From the NCBI GenBank assembly GCA_963807015.1, contig CAWEAS010000008.1:744001-808000 (forward strand): DNA of 64,000 bases, in the 5' to 3' direction. The position numbers and the translations under genes are program-made. This document shows positions 45,674 through 54,585 of this stretch, one piece after another. This DNA comes from JAJPKK01 sp963807015 (GTDB lineage: Bacteria > Pseudomonadota > Alphaproteobacteria > Rhizobiales > Xanthobacteraceae). The notes under the pieces were generated by a model that made no database searches, was not told the origin of the DNA, and saw only the letters and a list, made by a program, of their open reading frames with translations. How positions within the stretch are numbered: position 1 is the stretch's first letter; every line of letters starts with the position of its first letter.

Positions 45674-45756
45674 GCACGAACCGATCTGGGGACGGGGAGG
45701 GGTGGGGACGTGATCGGTTCGCGCAACTCGTTCGTTTGGCCGTGGTTTGCCGCCGA

Positions 45757-46419
45757 TCAGCGGCGCTGTCGTGCGGCGGCGGTAAGCGGCGACGGCCGCG
45801 GATCGCCGAGCGAAACCCATACGTTCGGATCGGACTGGGACTGGCGCTTCACGAAGCGATAGCCGGTCTGGGTCCAGGGCAGGATCTCTTCGGCCTGGTT
45901 GTCCAGAATGAACTCGCCAAGGTCGGTCTTGACGGTGAGGATCGCGTGGCCTTCATCCTTGCGGTCGCGCACCACCGTGATCAGCAACGCCTCGCGTGGC
46001 CAGCCGGCTGCGATCAGGAGCCGCCGCTTCAGCAACACGTAGTCTTCGCAGTCGCCATAGCCGTCATCGGGGTACGACCAGCGCTCGACGACGCCCCAAT
46101 GATCGAGGTCGGTCATCGGCTTGATCGCGTCGTTGACCCACTTGTTGACGCGCGACAAATCCCGGTACGCCTGCGGCGAAAGCACGACGTCGCGCGGTGT
46201 CGTCGGCGTTGTCGCGCACTCGGCGAAATGGTTGGCGCAGAAGTCGACCCAGCCGATCGGCGGGCGCACGACTTCGTGGACTTCGACATACGGAAACGCG
46301 TCGGCGCCATCGGCGATCGTGGTCCGCGGACTCTCCGCGGTCGCCACCCGCGATTCGACAGACGTCATCACGGCCATCACGGCCGCAGCAGCCAAAACAG
46401 TCCGTTTGTACGTATTCAT
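45757..46419 (-). CDS. Bacterial transglutaminase-like cysteine protease (BTLCP), exported
   Basis: 220 residues from ATG 46419 preceded by GGGAGGGG; an upstream start is less likely. Signal peptide 1-28 (ATAESP). The BTLCP catalytic triad is present: Cys in YGDCEDYVLLKRRL, His in EGHAILTVKT, and the Asp/Asn in FILDNQ. Such proteins (LapG relatives in Alphaproteobacteria) cleave periplasmic or surface adhesins under c-di-GMP control. The two PilZ proteins in this window are in line with that, but neither LapD nor an adhesin is present here. It has its own terminator. Confidence 0.9.
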   Translation of the reverse strand: MNTYKRTVLAAAAVMAVMTSVESRVATAESPRTTIADGADAFPYVEVHEVVRPPIGWVDFCANHFAECATTPTTPRDVVLSPQAYRDLSRVNKWVNDAIKPMTDLDHWGVVERWSYPDDGYGDCEDYVLLKRRLLIAAGWPREALLITVVRDRKDEGHAILTVKTDLGEFILDNQAEEILPWTQTGYRFVKRQSQSDPNVWVSLGDPRPSPLTAAARQRR

Positions 46420-46744
46420 TGTTACCCCTCCCGTCCTGTCGAGGGGTAGCATTCGCACAAACCTTTTGTAGCGCCGCTAAGTGGACCAGTACTTCTTGAA
46501 TCAACTACAAATCGACTTCAACTAAACAACTGCGATTACTTTATTCGTATTTGAGTAAAATGCAGTCATCTTCCATTTGATTCAAATTTTAAGCGTCGAC
46601 GCCGAAAGCGCCGTGGCACGGCCCTTTCCTCAGCCTTCAAAAGGCGCGAGAGCGACCGCGACGACTGTCGGACGGCGGCCAGTCCGAAATGAAAAACGGG
46701 CCAAAGCGGCCCGGGTTCCGTCTCGCTTGGGCGCAACGGAATAT
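46420..46744. other. Intergenic region between BTLCP and PilZ genes
   Basis: 325 bp with the BTLCP promoter at the left and the terminator of the PilZ gene at 46691-46713. AT-rich at 46500-46600. No gene seen. Confidence 0.4.
46691..46713 (-). terminator. Terminator of the double PilZ gene
   Basis: CGGGCC (46697-46702), short loop, GGCCCG (46708-46713). On the minus strand the stem is followed by TTTTTC. It lies 32 bp after the stop of the PilZ gene. Confidence 0.78.
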
Positions 46745-47362
46745 TTACGTTCCTGAAATCGTGTCCTTGAGGACCTCGGCATTCTGGATGCGGGTGAACT
46801 CCACCGCGAAGCCGTTGTCGAGATGACGGACCACCCGCCCGGGCGCCTTGCCGACTCTCACCGCGCTGCCGAGCGGCGGCCGGTTGTCGCTGATGACCGC
46901 TACGCCCGATACGGACAAATCGACGATGCGGCACTTTTCTTCGGTGCCGTTCTCCATCACCAATGTCGTGGTCTGATCGCGGGCGGCAACGCGCTGGTGG
47001 CGGCGATCCTCCGGCAGGTTGAGGATCTGGCGGTTGGCAAGCCAGGTGAGCTGGGCCGCGAGCTTGTCGCGCTTGCGCTGGGACGCCGCGATCGTCATGG
47101 AAAATCCGCTCGGAAAGATGCGGGCGATCATACCCTCGAGCCGGCCGATATGATCGATGTAGGCAACCACGCGTTCGCCAAGCCGCCCGCTTTGCGGCGC
47201 AATCACAGCCATGCCGCCGGGCGACATGTCGACCACCTGGCAGGGAAATTCGCGGCGATCTTCCAGCATATAGCGGCCGAGCAGGTCGACCTTGACCCGC
47301 TGGTACCTGCGGCTGTCGCTCGTCAGCAGGCCCTCGACCGAATCTGACTCCAACGAAGACAT
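46745..47362 (-). CDS. Protein with two PilZ domains
   Basis: 205 residues from ATG 47362 (a GTG 7 codons upstream is possible). Two tandem PilZ domains: the first has RRYQRVKVDLLGRYML and DMSPGGMAV (about residues 18-60), the second DRRHQRVAARDQTTTLVM and DLSVSGVAV (about residues 118-165). Both keep the RxxxR and DxSxxG c-di-GMP contacts, so two cyclic di-GMP dimers could bind. A hinge with basic residues (ASQRKRDKLAAQL) lies between them. It is transcribed alone and ends at its own terminator. Confidence 0.88.
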   Translation of the reverse strand: MSSLESDSVEGLLTSDSRRYQRVKVDLLGRYMLEDRREFPCQVVDMSPGGMAVIAPQSGRLGERVVAYIDHIGRLEGMIARIFPSGFSMTIAASQRKRDKLAAQLTWLANRQILNLPEDRRHQRVAARDQTTTLVMENGTEEKCRIVDLSVSGVAVISDNRPPLGSAVRVGKAPGRVVRHLDNGFAVEFTRIQNAEVLKDTISGT

Positions 47363-47565
47363 GGGGCTCGGGCGCCTTTCCACTTCTAGCCCAGGGCAGC
47401 CTAGGCCGAGTAAGTTAATGGCGCGTTAGGGATGATTCAAAATGTCGCTTGTTGGGCTGTCATAATTGGATCTGGTCCGCCCGAATTGCGCCGGACTCAG
47501 TTCACCGGCCGCGAACTTTGACCCCGCCCTGCAACCGGGGGTCCAGACCTCGGCGCCAAACGACG

Positions 47566-48150
47566 TTAGCGGCCGTGTCCGCCGTCGATGACGGTAAGGC
47601 TTCGCCAACCGCCGGCGCGGCTGGGGGCGGCGCGGCTGGGGCGCGGCGCCGGCGCTGGCGGTGCTGGAACATACTGGACGGTGGTGAGGCGCAGCGGCTC
47701 GGCCGGCCAGATGCCGAGCCAATACGGTCGCTCCAGCGCAGCAAGCGCGCCGAGCATGCGCGCACCAAGCCGGCCCCGATGTGCAAGCGGCAGGACGAGC
47801 AGCTCGACATTGCATGACAGTTCGCCAGTGACACCGGTTCGCGCGCCGGCCGCAATTCCGATGACGTCTTCCATGACGATGGTGAGGAGACCGCGCAGCT
47901 CGGCGGCACTCTCCTCCTCCCAGATCGTCGAGAACGCTTGCCCCCGCAGCTCGCGACCGAACAGTGCGCACAGACGCGTGCCGGCGACACGAAACTGCGG
48001 TTCCTTGCCGGGCGCGCAGGAGAGGACAAAGCTGTCGCCGAGAAGGCTGCGGATTGCGCCGGGCTCGATGTCGATGCGCTCGGGCGCGGTCCGCGAGCCG
48101 CGCCGCTCGTTCCAATAATCAAACAGTTCGCGGTTGCGCGGATGTTTCAT
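47566..48150 (-). CDS. PAS-domain protein (PAS_5 family)
   Basis: 194 residues. The alphaproteobacterial PAS_5 (PF07310) pattern fits: LFDYWNERRGSRTAPERIDIEPGAIRSLLGDSFVL, FRVAGTRLCALFGRELRGQAFSTIW. The C-terminal 40 residues are rich in Pro, Ala and Arg and probably disordered. There is no output domain. Similar proteins are thought to be regulatory partners in cell-cycle or stress circuits. It is divergent from the rhomboid gene by about 200 bp. Confidence 0.82.
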   Translation of the reverse strand: MKHPRNRELFDYWNERRGSRTAPERIDIEPGAIRSLLGDSFVLSCAPGKEPQFRVAGTRLCALFGRELRGQAFSTIWEEESAAELRGLLTIVMEDVIGIAAGARTGVTGELSCNVELLVLPLAHRGRLGARMLGALAALERPYWLGIWPAEPLRLTTVQYVPAPPAPAPRPSRAAPSRAGGWRSLTVIDGGHGR

Positions 48151-48351
48151 AGTGACCCGGCGGGGCTTCGCATTGCGTGCCGGTTGTCGCGAAACGGGAC
48201 AACCGGGGCGCCGTTTTTGCCGCCCGCACCCTTATCTGCAGGCAGCGTGCCCTCACGGCGTCGCCGCCGCAGGCCACCGCGGCAACTCCGCGTTAAGACT
48301 AACGTCAGGTAAATTGCCGCGGAGAGCGCCGCCCTGCCCCGCTTGCTTCGC

Positions 48352-49143
48352 ATGTCGGGACGGCCTATTGCTGCGCCCCTTTTTCGTGGAGCGCGTGTGA
48401 CCCGATCATCCGAGCCGATCTTCAACGTCCCCGCGGTCGTCTTGGCATTTCTCGCAGTGTTCGTGCTGGTGCGGCTCGGCGAGGCGTATCTCCTCACCGA
48501 GCAGCAGGACCTCGAGTTCCTGATCTATTTCGGCTTCATCCCGGGCCGTTACGATCCCGCGGTCCTCGCCCACACGACCATACCGGGCGGCATCGGCGCC
48601 TCGATCTGGACCTTCGTCACCTACGCGTTCCTCCACGGCGACGCCGTTCACCTGACGATGAACGCGGTCTGGTTCCTGCCGTTTGCCGCCGCCGTTGCGC
48701 GACGGTTCGGGACGCTGCGCTTCATCGGTTTCTTCATCGTCACCGCGGTCGCCGGAGCGGCCACCCATCTCGCAACGCATTTCGGCGAACTCTTGCCGAT
48801 GATCGGCGCGTCAGCAGCGGTGTCGGGCTTCATGGCTGGCGCGATCCGCTTCGCCTTCCAGCGCGGCGGTCCGGTCAGCATGCTGCGCAGCGATGATCTC
48901 AGCGCCTATCAGGTGCCCGCCGCGCCGTTGCGCGTGGCACTGCGCGATCGGCGGATCCTGTTCTTTCTCGCCATCTGGTTCGGCTTGAACATCGTGTTCG
49001 GCATCGGCGCATTCGCAATCCCGGGCGAGGAAGGTCAAAGCATCGCCTGGCAAGCTCATACCGGCGGCTTCTTCGCGGGCCTCTTGTTGTTCTCGCTGTT
49101 CGATCCGATTCCGCCGGCGCAGCCCGATCCGATTGACGTCTGA
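48352..49143 (+). CDS. Rhomboid-family intramembrane serine protease
   Basis: 263 residues from ATG 48352; a GTG at 48397 is an alternative start. Six or seven hydrophobic segments with the rhomboid signature: HGDAVHLTMNAVWFLPF (TM2, with the conserved HxxxN), GASAAVSGFMAG (serine nucleophile in GASxxxxG) and a His in WQAHTGGFFAGLLL, forming the Ser-His dyad. It cleaves membrane proteins within the bilayer. It is divergent from the PAS protein and alone. Confidence 0.92.
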   Translation: MSGRPIAAPLFRGARVTRSSEPIFNVPAVVLAFLAVFVLVRLGEAYLLTEQQDLEFLIYFGFIPGRYDPAVLAHTTIPGGIGASIWTFVTYAFLHGDAVHLTMNAVWFLPFAAAVARRFGTLRFIGFFIVTAVAGAATHLATHFGELLPMIGASAAVSGFMAGAIRFAFQRGGPVSMLRSDDLSAYQVPAAPLRVALRDRRILFFLAIWFGLNIVFGIGAFAIPGEEGQSIAWQAHTGGFFAGLLLFSLFDPIPPAQPDPIDV

Positions 49144-49364
49144 CGCCTTCTTTCGCTGCGCCGCAGCAGCATCCTGCGCGCGCCAATTCGCATTTTTATT
49201 TCACTCTTCGATATTGCCGTAACCGACCGGCAAGCAGATCATGCTTGCTGTAGTGCTTATTCGGTCAGCAAGGGCGCACATCAAAGCGTGGCGCCGCTGC
49301 GCAAGATCATGAGCGCCGCAGGCTTCGGATCATGCGCACCAACTACAAGGGAGGCTGCCCACCC

Positions 49365-49796
49365 ATGAACGTCAATCACATCCTGTCGCGCAAAGGACAC
49401 GACGTCTTCACCATCGAGCCGAGCGCAACGCTCGCCGCGGCCGTGAAGATGCTCGCGGAAAACCGCATCGGTGCGCTCGTCGTCACCGGCGCCGACCGGC
49501 ACATCACCGGCATCATCTCCGAGCGCGATATCGTACGGGCACTGGACACGAAGGGAGCGGCGGCACTCTCGGCGCCGGTCGCCGATACCATGACCCGCAA
49601 GGTCGTGACCTGCACCCAAACCGACACGATCGTCGAGTTGATGGAGCGGATGACGCAGGGCAAGTTCCGCCACATGCCGGTCGCCGATCGCAACCGCCTG
49701 GTCGGCATGATCTCGATCGGCGACGTCGTGAAGACGCGGCTCGAAGAACTCGAGTCCGAGCACAACGCGCTGCGCGATTACATCCAAACCGCGTGA
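49365..49796 (+). CDS. Double CBS-domain protein
   Basis: 143 residues from ATG 49365 with GGGAGG at a good distance; an upstream ATG adds 11 residues. Two CBS motifs: VFTIEPSATLAAAVKMLAENRIGALVVT..GIISERDIVRAL and VVTCTQTDTIVELMERMTQGKFRHMPVADRNRLVGMISIGDVVK. The pair forms a Bateman module that binds adenosine nucleotides or NAD. It has no catalytic domain. It probably regulates a partner protein. Confidence 0.9.
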   Translation: MNVNHILSRKGHDVFTIEPSATLAAAVKMLAENRIGALVVTGADRHITGIISERDIVRALDTKGAAALSAPVADTMTRKVVTCTQTDTIVELMERMTQGKFRHMPVADRNRLVGMISIGDVVKTRLEELESEHNALRDYIQTA

Positions 49797-49814
49797 CGTC
49801 TGAGTCCGTAGCCC

Positions 49815-49903
49815 GTAGCCCGGATTGAGCGCAGCGAAATCCGGGACGGGTCCTGCCGCAGGCAACTCTGCCCCCGGATTGCGCTGCGCTTCATCCGGGC
49901 TAC
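49815..49903. repeat. REP-type inverted repeat
   Basis: GTAGCCCGGATTGAGCGCAG at the left and its inverted relative (GCGCTTCATCCGGGCTAC) at the right form a long imperfect hairpin between the CBS and patatin genes. The same GTAGCCCGGAT core recurs at 53.7, 59.5 and 62.7 kb, the pattern of bacterial REP/BIME units. Confidence 0.78.
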
Positions 49904-49920
49904 GACAAACTGCCGCCGGC

Positions 49921-50943
49921 TCACTCGAGCATCGAGATCGCCTCGGTAAGTGAATCCATCGCCCGCTCTGCCGCTTCCGAGCCGATGGCGATCATCTCCC
50001 CGGCGCGGTGGAAGTCGAACGGATGGAAGCGTCCGAGGCGCGGGCCGATCGACAGATCAGGCGGATCGCCGGCGAGGCGCGAGCGCGTGATGCGGTCCTG
50101 CATGATCTGAAAGGCCTCGACCATCAGCGTCGCAAGGCCCGGCCGGTGCGGGGCGCCGATGATCTTGCGCTCGATGTCGCGCTTGCCCCCGAACAGACGG
50201 CGACCCTCGCGTCCGCTCCGCGACGCTATGCGGCGGGCCTCGTCATCGGCATCCGGACCATGGTCCTGGATGATGGTGCCGCGGCCGAAATTGTCGGTGT
50301 TGAGATTGACCGCGATGACGAGGCGCGCCCCGAGCGCGCGCGCCGCGGAGATCGGCAGCGGATTGACGAGGGCGCCGTCCATCAACCAGCGACCGCCGAT
50401 CCGCTTTGCCGGAATGATGCCAGGGAGTGCGTAAGACGCCGCCATCGCGTCGACGAGACGCCCGCGCGTGAGCCAGATTTCATGGCCGGTGCCGACCTCG
50501 GTCGCGATCATGGCGAGACGAATCGGCAGGTCTGCGAACGTGGTATCGCCGAGCGCTTCCTCGAGGCGGCGCCCGAGGCGATTGCCGCCGATCAATCCCG
50601 AGCCGCCGAGATTGAAGTCGAGATAGCCGAGCACGCGCCGCCGCGTCAGCGTACGGCACCACTCCTCGAACGCATCAAGATGACCGGCCCCATAGAGGCC
50701 GCCGACGATCGCACCGATCGAAGTACCGGCGATGACGTCGGGCCGGATGCCATTGGCGAGCAAGGTCCGCAGCACGCCGATATGGGCGAATCCGCGCGCA
50801 GCACCGCCACCGAGCGCGAGCCCGATGGAAAACCGCTCCTCGCTGCGAGGTGCAGCAGGCGGTTCGGCGGCAAGCGTGCCGTTCTGAAATCGGTGCCGAC
50901 TGTCCAAGGGGCGTGCGGGCTTTCTTAACGACCGCCGCATCAA
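49921..50943 (-). CDS. Patatin-like phospholipase (RssA-like)
   Basis: 340 residues. Patatin motifs are intact: ALGGGAARGFAHIGVLR, GTSIGAIVGGLYGAG (nucleophile Ser) and DGALVNPLP (catalytic Asp). This is the RssA/YlbK branch, smaller than the patatin at 41.6 kb. An N-terminal extension of 35 residues is basic and may be cytoplasmic. A REP hairpin follows its stop. A single gene. Confidence 0.92.
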   Translation of the reverse strand: MMRRSLRKPARPLDSRHRFQNGTLAAEPPAAPRSEERFSIGLALGGGAARGFAHIGVLRTLLANGIRPDVIAGTSIGAIVGGLYGAGHLDAFEEWCRTLTRRRVLGYLDFNLGGSGLIGGNRLGRRLEEALGDTTFADLPIRLAMIATEVGTGHEIWLTRGRLVDAMAASYALPGIIPAKRIGGRWLMDGALVNPLPISAARALGARLVIAVNLNTDNFGRGTIIQDHGPDADDEARRIASRSGREGRRLFGGKRDIERKIIGAPHRPGLATLMVEAFQIMQDRITRSRLAGDPPDLSIGPRLGRFHPFDFHRAGEMIAIGSEAAERAMDSLTEAISMLE

Positions 50944-51107
50944 CGGCGGCCCAGACTAATTCTGGGCAGGATTCTATCGTCCCCCGCGAACGAAGCTATT
51001 CCTTCCCGCCGCGAGCGTTAATGGCGCTTTGTGACGCAAGCGCGGCGCCGCTCCAGTCGAGCACGCGCGAGCGCTGCGATCACCGATGCGAAGCGCGGCG
51101 GGAGAAT

Positions 51108-51725
51108 TCATCCCGCGGTGGTCGGGCGCTTCATCATGAAGCGCAGCTCCGGGATCGCGCTGTAGTAATCGTGGTAGCCGGCGCGCATGATCGGATGCAT
51201 GGCGCCGGTGTCGAGCAATCCGTTGCGGATGAATTTGTCGTCGATGTAGACGCCGATAACCTGGCCGAACACCACGTGGCGGTCGGTCGGGTGTCCTTCA
51301 TAGTCGGTGAGGGAAACGGTCTGGACCCATTTGCATTCGAGCGCGCAGGGCGAAGCGGCGACGCGCGGCGGCTTGACGAGATGTGACGGCGCCGACTTCA
51401 GTCCCGCCTTCTCCATTTCGTTGATGCCGCGCGGGAACGGCGCCGAGGTGTGGTTCACCTCCTCGCGCAATTCGAACGTCGCAAAATTGCAGACGAACTC
51501 CTTGGTCTCCTCGATGAATGTCAGCGAGTCCTTGCGCTCCTCGCTCGAGAACATGACCATCGGCGGCCGGCTCGACACGCCGTTGAACCACGAGTACGGG
51601 GCGAGATTGATGTCGCCCGCCGCGCTCATGGACGTGATCCAACCGATCGGCCGCGGCGCGACGATGGCCTTGAACGGATCGTGCGGCAGGCCGTGATCGT
51701 TCCTCTTGCGCGCATCGTAGAACAT
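51108..51725 (-). CDS. Flavin reductase family protein (DIM6/NTAB type)
   Basis: 205 residues from ATG 51725, which starts at MFYDARKRNDHGLP and avoids an upstream frame that runs into the repeat at 51.76 kb. The split-barrel FMN-binding fold has SRPPMVMFSSEERKDS, VCNFATFELREEVNHTSAPFP and the C-terminal HPIMRAGYHDY block. Such enzymes reduce FMN or FAD, or form flavoprotein partners, for two-component monooxygenases. It could serve the RutA/HpaB pair at 6.6-9.2 kb in trans; there is no direct evidence. Confidence 0.85.
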   Translation of the reverse strand: MFYDARKRNDHGLPHDPFKAIVAPRPIGWITSMSAAGDINLAPYSWFNGVSSRPPMVMFSSEERKDSLTFIEETKEFVCNFATFELREEVNHTSAPFPRGINEMEKAGLKSAPSHLVKPPRVAASPCALECKWVQTVSLTDYEGHPTDRHVVFGQVIGVYIDDKFIRNGLLDTGAMHPIMRAGYHDYYSAIPELRFMMKRPTTAG

Positions 51726-51759
51726 GGGGTCAGCATCCAAGCTTGTGTTTGAGCCAGAC

Positions 51760-51846
51760 GTAGGGTGGGCAAAGCGAAGCGTGCCCACCATCCACTAGCG
51801 CAGCCGGTGGGCACGCGCAGACAAGTCTGCGCTTTGCCCACCCTAC
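51760..51846. repeat. Inverted repeat with GTAGGGTGGGC ends
   Basis: GTAGGGTGGGCAAAGCGAAG at 51760 and CTGCGCTTTGCCCACCCTAC ending at 51846 form a long hairpin. A related partial unit lies at 31677-31713. It separates the flavin reductase and nitroreductase genes. Confidence 0.72.
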
Positions 51847-51859
51847 CGTATCGGATAGG

Positions 51860-52498
51860 TCACCCGAACCGCGTCACGACGTCGGCGAGGGCGGGGCGGA
51901 CGCGGTCCTCAGGCGTCAGCGTCGCATGGCCGATGTGGACGAAGCCCGCGATCTTTTCATGTGCCGCGAGGCCGAGCGCATCGAGGACGCGCCGGTCGTA
52001 GGCGTACCATTCGGTGATCCAGGCCGCGCCGTAGCCGAGCGCGTTGGCGGCGACGACGAGGTTCATCGCGGCGGCGCCCGCCGAAAGCACCTGCTCCCAC
52101 TCGGGAATCTTCACGTGCGGCGCGGCGCGGCTGACCACCGCGATGACGAGCGGCGCCCGCGCGAGCCTGCCGCGCTCGTACTCCACCTGCTCGGGCTTCG
52201 ATTCGGGATATTTCGCGAGGAAGGCCGCAGCGACCGCCTCGCCGGCCTTGCGCCGCCCCTCCCCTTCGAACACCACGAACCGCCAGGGCGCGAGCTTGCC
52301 GTGGTCCGGCACGCGCGACGCGACGGTCAGCAGCGTTTCGAGTTCCGCAGGCGTCGGCCCCGGCGCCGCCAGCTCGTTCGGCTTGAGCGAACGGCGCCTC
52401 CGCAACAGGGCCAAAAGGGCTGAGACGGGGGCTGCAAGGGGCGCTTCGAGGGGAGCTGACTTGGGGTCTGAAAGGCCGTCTGCGTTGATCTGCTGCAT
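51860..52498 (-). CDS. Nitroreductase family protein (YdjA-like)
   Basis: 212 residues from ATG 52498, with GGAGAG in the leader; longer starts are less likely. FMN-dependent nitroreductase fold: LALLRRRRSLKPNELAAPGP, LLTVASRVPDHGKLAPWRFVVFEGEGRR, SAGAAAMNLVVAANALGYGAAWIT and FVHIGHA. The family reduces nitro groups or oxidises enones using NAD(P)H, as in E. coli YdjA. It is a single gene divergent from the exported hypothetical. Confidence 0.88.
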   Translation of the reverse strand: MQQINADGLSDPKSAPLEAPLAAPVSALLALLRRRRSLKPNELAAPGPTPAELETLLTVASRVPDHGKLAPWRFVVFEGEGRRKAGEAVAAAFLAKYPESKPEQVEYERGRLARAPLVIAVVSRAAPHVKIPEWEQVLSAGAAAMNLVVAANALGYGAAWITEWYAYDRRVLDALGLAAHEKIAGFVHIGHATLTPEDRVRPALADVVTRFG

Positions 52499-52636
52499 CA
52501 AATTCTCTCCGGAAAGCCCGCCGTATATAGGCCCCGGGGGGGCCAAAAGCACCCTGCAACGGTGCAGGGGTGATGGAACCGGCTTGAATTTGCCGCGATT
52601 TCAGTCGAAAAATGCACCAGGGGAAGGTGTTCCGGG

Positions 52637-53632
52637 ATGACGAGGCGGGGAAGCCGGTCAGCGGCAGCTCGGCTCGCGACGGGTATCGTCGCGGCCGGAG
52701 TGGCGTTGCTGGCATCATGGCCCGGCGCGGCGCAACAGCTTGTGACGCCGGGGGGCGGTGTCGGCTCGCCGCCGTCGTCGCGCGCCCCCCGCAGCCTGCC
52801 GCCACAGCAGACATTGATGCCGATGACGGCGGGGCCCGTTCCGAGCGCGCCGGCCGTGGCCGCAGCCACAACGGGCGGCATTCCGCTCACGCTTGCCGCG
52901 CGGTTCGGCCGCGAGGCCACGACCCAGATCACCAACGGCCTGTTGTGGCGCATCTTCCCGGCAAAGCCCGACGCGACCGGCGCCTTCCGCATCATCAAGG
53001 AGGAGCGCGCCCCGAACCCGGTAGTGTCTCTCCCGGCCGGCGATTACGTGGTGCATGTGAGTTTCGGCCTCGCGAGCCTCGCCAAGGCGGTGCACCTCAA
53101 GGAGGCGACGCGCGAGGTCTTCGAGGTGCCGGCGGGCGGCGTCAAGCTCGAGGGCCGCGTCGGCGACGTGAAAATTCCGTCGAGCCAAATCTCGTTCGAC
53201 ATCTACAAGGGCAGCCAGTTCGACGGCGGCGACGCGGCACCGCTGGTGCAGGGCGTACTCACCGGCGACATCGTCATCGTGCCGGAGGGCGCCTATCACA
53301 TCGCCTCCAAATACGGCGACACCAACTCAGTGGTGCGCTCCGACATCCGTGTGGCGAGCGGCAAGCTCACCGACGTCACCGTCAACCATCGCGCCGCGCT
53401 CATTACCTTCAAGCTCGTGGGCCAGCGCGGCGGCGACCCGCTCGCCAACACCACCTGGTCGGTGATCACCAAGATCGGCGACGTGATCAAGGAATCCACC
53501 GGCGCCTTCCCCCACATGGTGCTCGCCGAGGGCGACTATCACGCCATCGCCCGCAACGAAGGCCACACCTACGAACGCGACTTCCGCGTCATCGCCGGCG
53601 TCGACGGCGAAGTCGAGGTGATCGCCCGGTAG
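52637..53632 (+). CDS. Exported hypothetical protein
   Basis: 331 residues. Signal peptide-like N-terminus (RRGSRSAAARLATGIVAAGVALLASWPGAAQQ). Residues 36-80 are Pro/Ser-rich. The remainder is beta-rich, with a repeated immunoglobulin/transthyretin-like pattern: ITNGLLWRIFPAKPDATG, LPAGDYVVHVSFGLASLAKAV, KLEGRVGDVKIPSSQIS and TTWSVITKIGDVIKESTGAFPHMVLAEGDYHAIARNEGHTYERDF. I do not recognise a family with a known function. It is probably a periplasmic or surface protein, transcribed alone and followed by REP repeats. Confidence 0.75.
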   Translation: MTRRGSRSAAARLATGIVAAGVALLASWPGAAQQLVTPGGGVGSPPSSRAPRSLPPQQTLMPMTAGPVPSAPAVAAATTGGIPLTLAARFGREATTQITNGLLWRIFPAKPDATGAFRIIKEERAPNPVVSLPAGDYVVHVSFGLASLAKAVHLKEATREVFEVPAGGVKLEGRVGDVKIPSSQISFDIYKGSQFDGGDAAPLVQGVLTGDIVIVPEGAYHIASKYGDTNSVVRSDIRVASGKLTDVTVNHRAALITFKLVGQRGGDPLANTTWSVITKIGDVIKESTGAFPHMVLAEGDYHAIARNEGHTYERDFRVIAGVDGEVEVIAR

Positions 53633-53655
53633 CGCGGGGTGCGTCGCGCGCCTTC

Positions 53656-53696
53656 GTAGCCCGGATGAGCGAACGCCCGCGTTCGCGACATCCGGG
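53656..53696. repeat. REP-type unit (GTAGCCCGGATGAGCG)
   Basis: A single REP hairpin with the same core as the other units, directly after the exported hypothetical gene. Confidence 0.7.
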
Positions 53697-53699
53697 GCT

Positions 53700-54384
53700 C
53701 CGCCCTCCCCCGCGCGGCGTAGTGCTCGCCGCGGCGCGGTCCAACGCCCCACACTCTTATTCCGTCACCCTAAGGCGCAAGCCTCGAAGGGCTTGCCCCC
53801 GCTAAGGCGGGGGGCGACGGCCGAGGCGCGGCCACAACCCTGCTGCATCGCCTCCGCCGATCATCCTTCGAGGGCCGCGCAAGCGCGGCCACCTCTGGAT
53901 GACGGGGGATAGGTCGTGTCATTGGGCTGGCCCGCGAAACGCGGTTGGCCCAATCGACCGCCGCGACGGCGCCGAAGGCCACCGGCTTTCCCTGAGAACA
54001 GGGAAAATAACAGGGAAAATCAGTTTTTCGGGGTCTCGCTCATTTTCGTGGTCATTTCCTACATCGATTACAATGGCTTGCAGAAGTTTCCCGCAGGCCG
54101 GAACAGGGAAAGTCTTTCGCGCGAACAGGGGAAACTGAAAAGTGACATCGACTTCATCTTATTGATTTTCCTGGAATTCCATGGTCCGCGCTGTGCAGGG
54201 CGTTCGACATATTACTTTGAACCACGCATGCTTTCATGCTCGCAGCGACGTGCGCGCGTGAGGATGCCGATTCGGATCGCCGTCCAGGACGACAGGCTTA
54301 CGAGGAATATTATCCCAGTATCGGATTTTGGCAAGAGGGCGACGATCGACGGCATTGATGCGCAAACGATATAAGGCTGCGGCA
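53700..54384. other. Non-coding boundary region with repeats, left edge of the accessory island
   Basis: REP-like inverted units at 53760-53905 are followed by four copies of AACAGGGAAA-like repeats at 53998-54135. The region changes from GC-rich to AT-richer near 54.0 kb. No gene is supported; the open frames are short or low in motif content. It marks the transition to the accessory island. Confidence 0.5.
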
Positions 54385-54585
54385 ATGCAAATCGCACCAA
54401 TCCTGAACGATCGCGATTACCGTCGTGCCCTAAAGGACATCGAAGGCTCGATGACGGCGCGGCGCAACACACCCGAGGGCGATCGTCTCGACGCGCTCGC
54501 GACGTTAGTTGAGGCTTGGGAACGGAAGCACTATCCGATCGATCTTCCGGACGCTGTCGATACGATCATTTCAGACTTGGCGTGA
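54385..54585 (+). pseudogene. Truncated HigA-type antitoxin (N-terminal half only)
   Basis: 66 codons with the N-terminal signature of the COG5499 HigA antitoxin: MQIAPILNDRDYRRALKDIE, EGDRLDALATLVEAWERKHYPID. Full members are about 120-140 residues and carry a C-terminal Xre-type helix-turn-helix; this frame stops (ISDLA) just before it. The cognate HigB toxin is not found upstream. Its last 20 bp overlap the convergent ImmA gene, so the missing half was probably lost when the island cassette arrived. Confidence 0.6.

Noticed and set aside
45351..45677. 108-codon minus-strand frame between AraC and BTLCP
   Set aside because: It runs through the terminator stem at 45.64 kb and has no motif or ribosome site.
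53998..54135. CRISPR array
   Set aside because: Repeats are about 10 bp, uneven in spacing, with no spacer structure or cas genes.
53916..54374. 152-codon plus-strand frame at the island border
   Set aside because: It reads through REP-like and AACAGGGAAA repeats, has no ribosome site and no homology-like pattern.
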